From the NCBI GenBank assembly GCA_947365965.1, contig CANAZG010000009.1, positions 1-54,232 on the forward strand: a stretch of 54,232 bases of DNA. Reading direction: 5' to 3'. Both the position numbers and the translations under genes were made by a program. Source of the stretch: an uncultured Clostridia bacterium. GTDB taxonomy: Bacteria > Bacillota > Clostridia > Oscillospirales > Oscillospiraceae. Shown piece after piece: positions 50,172 through 54,232 of this stretch (positions are counted from its first letter, which is position 1; each line of letters begins with the position of its first letter). The notes beneath the pieces were generated by a model. The model searched no databases, had not been told where the DNA came from, and saw nothing but the letters and a program-made list of their open reading frames with translations.

Positions 50172-51548
50172 CAGCCCCAGCAAGGCCATGGCGAACTGGA
50201 AGTAGATCAGCAGGCTCAGCACGTCCACAATGGTGCTGATGAAGGGGGCGGCCATCACCGCCGGGTCCAGACCGATCTTCTCCGCCAGCAGGGGCAGAAG
50301 GCACCCCACCACCTTGGCGCAGAACACCGTACACATGAGGGTCAGGCAGATCACCAGGGCCACCAGGGTGGTCACCTCCGCGTTCTGCATCAGCCAGCGG
50401 TCCACCGCCAGCAGCTTGACAAAGTTGGCGCAGGAGAGGAGGGCCCCGCACACCAAGGCCACCCGGCTCTCCTTCCACACCACGCTGACCAGATCGCTGA
50501 AGCCGATCTCGTTCAGGCTCAGCCCGCGGATCACGGCCACGCTGGATTGGTTGCCGCAGTTGCCCCCCGTGCCCATGAGCATGGGGATGAACCCGATGAG
50601 CACCGAGCACACGGCCAGGGAGTCCTCAAAGCTGGAGATGACGATGCCCGTGAAGGTGGCGGACAGCATCAACAGCATCAGCCAGGGCAGGCGGCTCTTC
50701 ACCGTCTCCCACACCCCGGCCCGGAGGTAGGGCTTGTCCGTGGGGGTGATGGCGGCCATGAGCTCAAAGTCCTCCGTGGCCTCCTCCTCCATGACATCGA
50801 TGGCGTCGTCGATGGTGACGATGCCCACCAGCCGGCTCTCCTTGTCCACCACCGGCATGGCCAGGAAGTCGTACCGGCTCAGGTCCTGGGCCACGTCCTC
50901 CTTGTCGTCCATGGTGGCGGCGGAGATGATGTTGGTCTCCATGATGTCCTCGATGATGTCCTCCTCGTCCGCCAGAACCAGGGTGCGGATGGACACCAGG
51001 CCCAGGAGATGGCGGCCGGTATCGGTGACATAGCAGATGTTGATGGTCTCCTTGTCGGAGCCCGTGCGGCGGATGCGCTTGATGGCGTCGGATACGGTCA
51101 TGTCCCGCTTCAGATCCACAAACTCCGTGGTCATGATAGACCCGGCGGAGTCCTCCGGGTACTGAAGGATCTCGTTGACGCTGCGGCGGGTCTCCGGGTC
51201 CGTGTGGCGGAGAATGCGCTTGACCACTGTGGCGGGCATCTCCTCGATGAGGTCCACCGTGTCGTCCACGTACAGCTCCTCCAGCACCTCCCGCAGCTCA
51301 GTGTCGGAGAAGGACTTGATGAGCACCTCCTGCTCCTCCGGCTCCATCTCCACAAACACCTCCGCCGCCAGCTCCTTGGGCAGCAGCCGGTAGAGCACCG
51401 GCAGCCGGTCCTGGGACAGCTCCGCCAGCACGGCGGCGATGTCCGCCGGCTCCAGGAGGGTGAGCATGTCCCGCAGATCCGGCCAGCGCCTCTGGGCCGC
51501 CAGATCCTCCACCTGTTCTAAAAAGACGCCGTTTTCCAGGTCCATCAT
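50169..51548 (-). CDS. mgtE: Magnesium transporter MgtE
   Basis: A Mg2+ channel/transporter of 459 residues. The cytoplasmic N domain (residues ~1-120) has DIAAVLAELS and LPKELAAEVFVEM repeats; two CBS domains follow (~130-255, with GSIMTTEF and AMPVVDKESRLVGIVTIDDA); five membrane helices form the C-terminal half, with the pore loop PMLMGTGGNCGNQSS. ATG 51548 and a second ATG one codon later follow AAGGAGGGCACTGAC. The stop TAG is formed by the MITE end, but the protein still ends at the normal family position. Confidence 0.96.
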   Translation of the reverse strand: MMDLENGVFLEQVEDLAAQRRWPDLRDMLTLLEPADIAAVLAELSQDRLPVLYRLLPKELAAEVFVEMEPEEQEVLIKSFSDTELREVLEELYVDDTVDLIEEMPATVVKRILRHTDPETRRSVNEILQYPEDSAGSIMTTEFVDLKRDMTVSDAIKRIRRTGSDKETINICYVTDTGRHLLGLVSIRTLVLADEEDIIEDIMETNIISAATMDDKEDVAQDLSRYDFLAMPVVDKESRLVGIVTIDDAIDVMEEEATEDFELMAAITPTDKPYLRAGVWETVKSRLPWLMLLMLSATFTGIVISSFEDSLAVCSVLIGFIPMLMGTGGNCGNQSSVAVIRGLSLNEIGFSDLVSVVWKESRVALVCGALLSCANFVKLLAVDRWLMQNAEVTTLVALVICLTLMCTVFCAKVVGCLLPLLAEKIGLDPAVMAAPFISTIVDVLSLLIYFQFAMALLGL

Positions 51549-51630
51549 GTCAGTGCCCTCCTTCCTCTCCGGTGTGCATAAGCGGCAGATCACGTCTCAG
51601 AGCGTGGTCTTGTGTTCCTCCAAAGAAGAG

Positions 51631-51669
51631 AAAAATAAAACAGCCGCCGGGTCCTCGCGATGGCGGCTG
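51631..51669 (-). terminator. Terminator hairpin in the mgtE upstream region
   Basis: Minus-strand CAGCCGCC and GGCGGCTG with a 13-base loop, followed by TTTTATTTTT. It lies between the Crp/Fnr stop and mgtE, and also just downstream of the promoter at 51682-51710, so it either ends the regulator transcript or attenuates mgtE. Confidence 0.85.
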
Positions 51670-51681
51670 CCTGCTTTCTCT

Positions 51682-51710
51682 ATAGTATTCCCAAATTCTC
51701 AGGCTGTCAA
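51682..51710 (-). promoter_or_regulatory. Probable mgtE promoter
   Basis: Minus-strand TTGACA, 17-base spacer, TACTAT. The predicted start falls about ten bases before the terminator stem. Confidence 0.65.
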
Positions 51711-51733
51711 CCTTTTTCCGCACAGGGAGGGCG

Positions 51734-52390
51734 CTACCCCTCCCCTGTGCGCAGGGTCACCCGGCGGCCGTCCATCTCCACGAGCCCCTCCGCCTTCATC
51801 CGCTTCAGCTCCCGCATCATGGCGCTGCGGTCCGCGCTGATGTAGTCCGCCAGGGCGCTGAGGGTGAAGGGCAGGGTGAAGCTGTCCGCGCCGGAGGCCA
51901 GCCGCCGCAGCTGAAACCAGCACATGAGCTTGTCCCGGATGCTCCGGCGGCTGAGGACCTCCACCCGCTGGCTCAGCTGCCGGGTCTGCTCCGTCACCAG
52001 CCGGAACATGTTCTGCACCAGCTTGCTGTGGTGGGTGCAGGCGTTTTCGCACCGCTTCATGATGTGGCTGTACTCCATGAACAGCACCTCGCTGCTCCCG
52101 GCGCTCACCACCTCCACGCAGTCCCCCAGAAGGGGGGTGAAGGCCAGGGACTCCCCGAACACGCCCCCCGTCTCCAGACGCTCCAGGATGGTCCGGTTTC
52201 CCCCGTAGTCCAGCCGCACCAGCTCCGCCTCCCCCCGGGTCAGCACCCCCACCTCCCCGGCGTTCTCGCCGTAGGTGCAGATGGTCTGTCCGGTCTGGAA
52301 CTGGCACCGGCGCATACAGAAGCAGTGGATCATCGCCTCCACCTCCTGATCTGTGATGTCGTAAAAGAGTGCCAGACTGCCGTACTCCAT
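51734..52390 (-). CDS. Crp/Fnr family transcriptional regulator
   Basis: A 218-residue protein. The cyclic-nucleotide-like effector domain (residues ~10-130) has YGENAGEVGVLTRGEAELV and GVFGESLAF. A dimer helix follows, then a winged helix ending PFTLSALADYISADRSAMMRE with ELKRMKAEGLVEM (split). Several cysteines (near residues 23, 27, 37) could hold a redox or Fe-S centre but do not match the FNR spacing exactly. The ATG 52390 has GAGGAGGCGCTCC. It is divergent from an NrdD-like gene across a symmetric operator, which it probably binds. Confidence 0.9.
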   Translation of the reverse strand: MEYGSLALFYDITDQEVEAMIHCFCMRRCQFQTGQTICTYGENAGEVGVLTRGEAELVRLDYGGNRTILERLETGGVFGESLAFTPLLGDCVEVVSAGSSEVLFMEYSHIMKRCENACTHHSKLVQNMFRLVTEQTRQLSQRVEVLSRRSIRDKLMCWFQLRRLASGADSFTLPFTLSALADYISADRSAMMRELKRMKAEGLVEMDGRRVTLRTGEG

Positions 52391-52470
52391 GGAGCGCCTC
52401 CTCTGTTCCGCCTCGATATCTTGTGTGTTTTGGGTCAGAGCACACAAAATATAGCGAGAAAATTTTGAAT

Positions 52471-52490
52471 CATGTTGCACTGGCAACATG
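52471..52490. promoter_or_regulatory. Crp/Fnr-type operator shared by two divergent promoters
   Basis: CATGTTGC-ACTG-GCAACATG is a perfect 8-4-8 palindrome with TTGC/GCAA half-sites four bases apart, the usual Crp/Fnr geometry. A minus-strand TATATT (52448-52453) and a plus-strand TATACT (52511-52516) each place its centre about 40-42 bases upstream of the predicted start, the class II activator position, for both directions. Confidence 0.75.
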
Positions 52491-52581
52491 TTCCTTCCAC
52501 TGCTCTATGATATACTGTATATAATAAAATGTAAAGCCCATTCTATCAACGAAAGAGAAAAATCTCGGGAGGAATTTCATT

Positions 52582-52845
52582 ATGATGCAGATTAACGTCA
52601 CCGGCGGGGAGCTGGACCGCCGGGAGCTGGACGCTTACGTGGCCCGGGCCAACAGCCGCTACCCGGTGGGCACGGTCCACGCCCTGGACATCCATATAGA
52701 CGGAGACTACGTGGATCTCCAGTACCACCTGACCCCCAAGCCCTTCAGCCGCATCCGCCGGATCACCGGCTATCTGGTGGGGGACATGAGCCACTGGAAC
52801 AACGCCAAGGCCGCTGAGGAGAAGGACCGGGTCAAGCACATCTGA
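52582..52845 (+). CDS. Stand-alone NrdD glycyl-radical-tail-like protein (87 residues)
   Basis: The C-terminal 35 residues (RITGYLVGDMSHWNNAK, then EEKDRVKH) resemble the extreme C-terminus of anaerobic ribonucleotide reductase NrdD, where the glycyl radical sits in an R-V-x-G-Y-L motif; Gly63 is the equivalent here. The rest of NrdD, including its zinc CxxC pairs, is absent. The N-terminal half (MMQINVTGGELDRRELDAYV) is not catalytic. By analogy with YfiD/GrcA, the spare part for pyruvate formate-lyase, it may replace damaged glycyl-radical tails; this is inference. GGAGGAATTTCATT precedes the ATG. Confidence 0.7.
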   Translation: MMQINVTGGELDRRELDAYVARANSRYPVGTVHALDIHIDGDYVDLQYHLTPKPFSRIRRITGYLVGDMSHWNNAKAAEEKDRVKHI

Positions 52846-52958
52846 GAGCGGGATAGATTTAATACTTTTGTAACGATTGGCGCTGGTTTTCTTAATACCT
52901 TCCGCCTATACTAGGTCTTGCAAGAGACAATAACTTCTTTTCATCCAATCTTCCAAAA

Positions 52959-53001
52959 CATACAAAGGGCGGCGGGGATACACCTCGCCGCCCTTTGTAT
53001 G
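52959..53001. terminator. Hairpin in the gap between the NrdD-like gene and htrA
   Basis: CATACAAAGGGCGGCG and CGCCGCCCTTTGTATG form 16-base perfect arms with an 11-base loop, 114 bases after the stop. A TTTTG run follows only on the minus strand. The other parts of the 310-base gap hold one small palindrome (53083-53100) and no gene. Confidence 0.65.
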
Positions 53002-53082
53002 CGTTCCCCGGCAGAGCCATTCACAAACCATTTCCAGATTGTTCAAAATCTTTGCGTATTTTCTTCATACTCTGGACATAAA

Positions 53083-53100
53083 TCCATAGTAAGCTATGGA
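53083..53100. promoter_or_regulatory. Small palindrome upstream of htrA
   Basis: TCCATAG-TAAG-CTATGGA is a perfect 7-4-7 inverted repeat 56 bases before the htrA start and may be an operator. I could not assign a promoter with confidence. Confidence 0.4.
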
Positions 53101-53155
53101 CAGTCAATCCAAGACGCAGACAGACAAAAGCTATTTGGCAGGGAGGAATATCCTT

Positions 53156-54232
53156 ATGTATAACGATAACGACAGAAGCGCTTACGAGTACCACTACAAT
53201 TACCGGGGCGACAGCGAGGGCTTCCAGCCCGCCCAGCCCCCCATGGAGCTGGAGAAGCCCCGGCGGGGCGGGGGCAAGCGGATTTTGGCCGGCGTTCTCT
53301 GCGGGGCGCTGCTCATCGGCGGGGCCTTTGGCGCGGGATGGGCCGTGAAGAGCTGGCGGGACGCCCAGCCGGACCAGACCCAGGTGATGCGTAGCGACCG
53401 GCAGCCTGTGGAGGTGGAGACCGTCAGCGTCACCGGCAGCGAGCGGCTCAGCTTCTCCCAGCTCTACAACGCCAACGTGGACAGCTGCGTGAGCATCAAC
53501 ACCTCCGCCCTGGCGGGCTACAACTTCTTCGGCCAGCCAGTGCAGACCGCCAGCTCCGGCAGCGGCTTTGTCCTCACCGCCGACGGCTATATCGCCACCA
53601 ACGCCCACGTAATCAGCGGCGCCACGGACGTGCAGGTCACCCTCAATAACGGCAAAACCTACACCGCCCAGGTGGTGGGCAGCGACACGGACTACGACAT
53701 CGCCGTGCTGAAGGTGGACCCGGGCGACACGCCCCTCAAGCCCGTGGTGCTGGGCTCCTCGGATGAGCTCACCGTAGGGGAGGACGTGTCCACCATCGGC
53801 AACCCCCTGGGGGAGCTGACCTTCTCCATGAGCCGGGGCATCGTCTCCTGCCTCAACCGGGAGATCAACCTCAACGGCACCCCCTTTAACATGATCCAGG
53901 TGGACACGGCCATCAACCCCGGCAACTCCGGCGGCCCCCTCTTTAACAGCTACGGCGAGGTGGTGGGCATTGTCACCGCCAAGACCTCCACCGCCGACAG
54001 CCGGGGCACCGCCGCCGAGGGATTGGGCTTCGCCATCCCCATTGACGACGTGCTGAACATGCTCAAGGACATCATGGAGAACGGGCAGGTCACCAGCCAC
54101 GCCTACATGGGCGTGACCATGGAGGATGTGTCCCGCCACGCGGAGACCGGGGTGCGCAGCGGCGCGTATCTGGTGGAGGTGACTGAGAACGGTCCCGCCG
54201 CCCAGGCGGGCCTCCAGGCCGGGGACGTGATT
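53156..54232 (+). CDS. HtrA/DegP-like membrane-anchored serine protease (3' end outside window)
   Basis: The 359 residues visible begin with a Tyr/Asn-rich cytoplasmic tail (MYNDNDRSAYEYHYNY), a membrane helix at about residues 42-64 (ILAGVLCGALLIGGAFGAG), a trypsin-like domain with catalytic His151 (TNAHVIS), Asp181 (DYDIAVLK) and Ser258 (NPGNSGGPL), and the start of a PDZ domain (YMGVTM near residue 320). The ATG at 53156 has GGGAGGAATATCCTT. It degrades misfolded proteins outside the membrane. The frame remains open at the window edge. Confidence 0.95.
   Translation, partial: MYNDNDRSAYEYHYNYRGDSEGFQPAQPPMELEKPRRGGGKRILAGVLCGALLIGGAFGAGWAVKSWRDAQPDQTQVMRSDRQPVEVETVSVTGSERLSFSQLYNANVDSCVSINTSALAGYNFFGQPVQTASSGSGFVLTADGYIATNAHVISGATDVQVTLNNGKTYTAQVVGSDTDYDIAVLKVDPGDTPLKPVVLGSSDELTVGEDVSTIGNPLGELTFSMSRGIVSCLNREINLNGTPFNMIQVDTAINPGNSGGPLFNSYGEVVGIVTAKTSTADSRGTAAEGLGFAIPIDDVLNMLKDIMENGQVTSHAYMGVTMEDVSRHAETGVRSGAYLVEVTENGPAAQAGLQAGDVI

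Noticed and set aside
51549..51730. M-box magnesium riboswitch before mgtE
   Set aside because: The leader is too short and lacks the conserved M-box segments. Only a terminator hairpin is visible.
1..54232. rRNA and tRNA genes, complete insertion sequences
   Set aside because: I saw no rRNA-like stretch, no convincing tRNA cloverleaf and no transposase or integrase motif. A tRNA scan would settle the tRNA point.

Overview
This window looks like chromosome from a GC-rich anaerobic Clostridia bacterium, probably an Oscillospiraceae-type gut organism close to Flavonifractor, Lawsonibacter or Pseudoflavonifractor. That is an inference from Gram-positive style ribosome binding sites (AGGAGG), Firmicutes LexA, PlsY, Der and DUF512 genes, a Gx-transporter/NusG-II pair, an arginine deiminase pathway, selenium-metabolism genes and HgdB/HgdC-type radical enzymes. 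Most of the sequence is dense GC-rich coding DNA. A few AT-rich islands (around 1-90, 17050-17360, 35540-36170) look acquired.

Layout. Bases 96-3334 carry arginine catabolism (arcB/argF-type OTC, arcA) and a Gx transporter/NusG-II pair. Bases 3621-11541 are a minus-strand purine operon, purE-C-F-M-N-O-B-H, behind a ZTP riboswitch with an overlapping terminator. It uses an archaeal-type IMP cyclohydrolase plus a transformylase-only PurH, and its PurF-like protein has lost its glutaminase residues. Divergently, 11856-16330 is carAB behind a leader-peptide attenuator. Bases 16392-17640 are a small accessory patch (DHFR-like gene between duplicated hairpins, two tiny ORFs), followed by lepA and an XRE regulator.

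Bases 20342-27268 are an operon with two membrane proteins, an M20 amidohydrolase, a mu-crystallin-like reductase, a MalY/PatB C-S lyase, an EamA exporter and an FCD regulator, probably for N-acylated amino-acid or cysteine conjugates. Bases 27577-32347 hold a membrane-anchored HTH protein, a secreted protein with four Cys/His-rich repeats, two peptidases and a 42-residue membrane protein. Bases 32452-37478 are gpsA-plsY-der-DUF512, with a small phage-like module inserted.

The most striking unit is 37691-44331: one minus-strand operon, selD-yedF-DUF3343-HgdB-like-cysteine desulfurase-HgdC-like activase-HgdB-like-DUF3343. It joins selenium/sulfur delivery with an ATP-driven double-cubane-type reductase and has its own promoter and large inverted-repeat operator. 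I know no described function for this combination.

The last part holds lexA/birA (divergent), a split chromate transporter, an array of six hairpins between repeated ends, a Vat/CatB acetyltransferase, DUF5662, a histidine phosphatase, a 240-bp MITE, mgtE, a Crp/Fnr regulator facing a stand-alone NrdD-like glycyl-radical-tail protein across one symmetric operator, and the start of an HtrA protease. A family of AT-rich palindromes (at least seven copies) is scattered through the window, mostly just after stop codons. I saw no rRNA, tRNA, CRISPR array or transposase gene.
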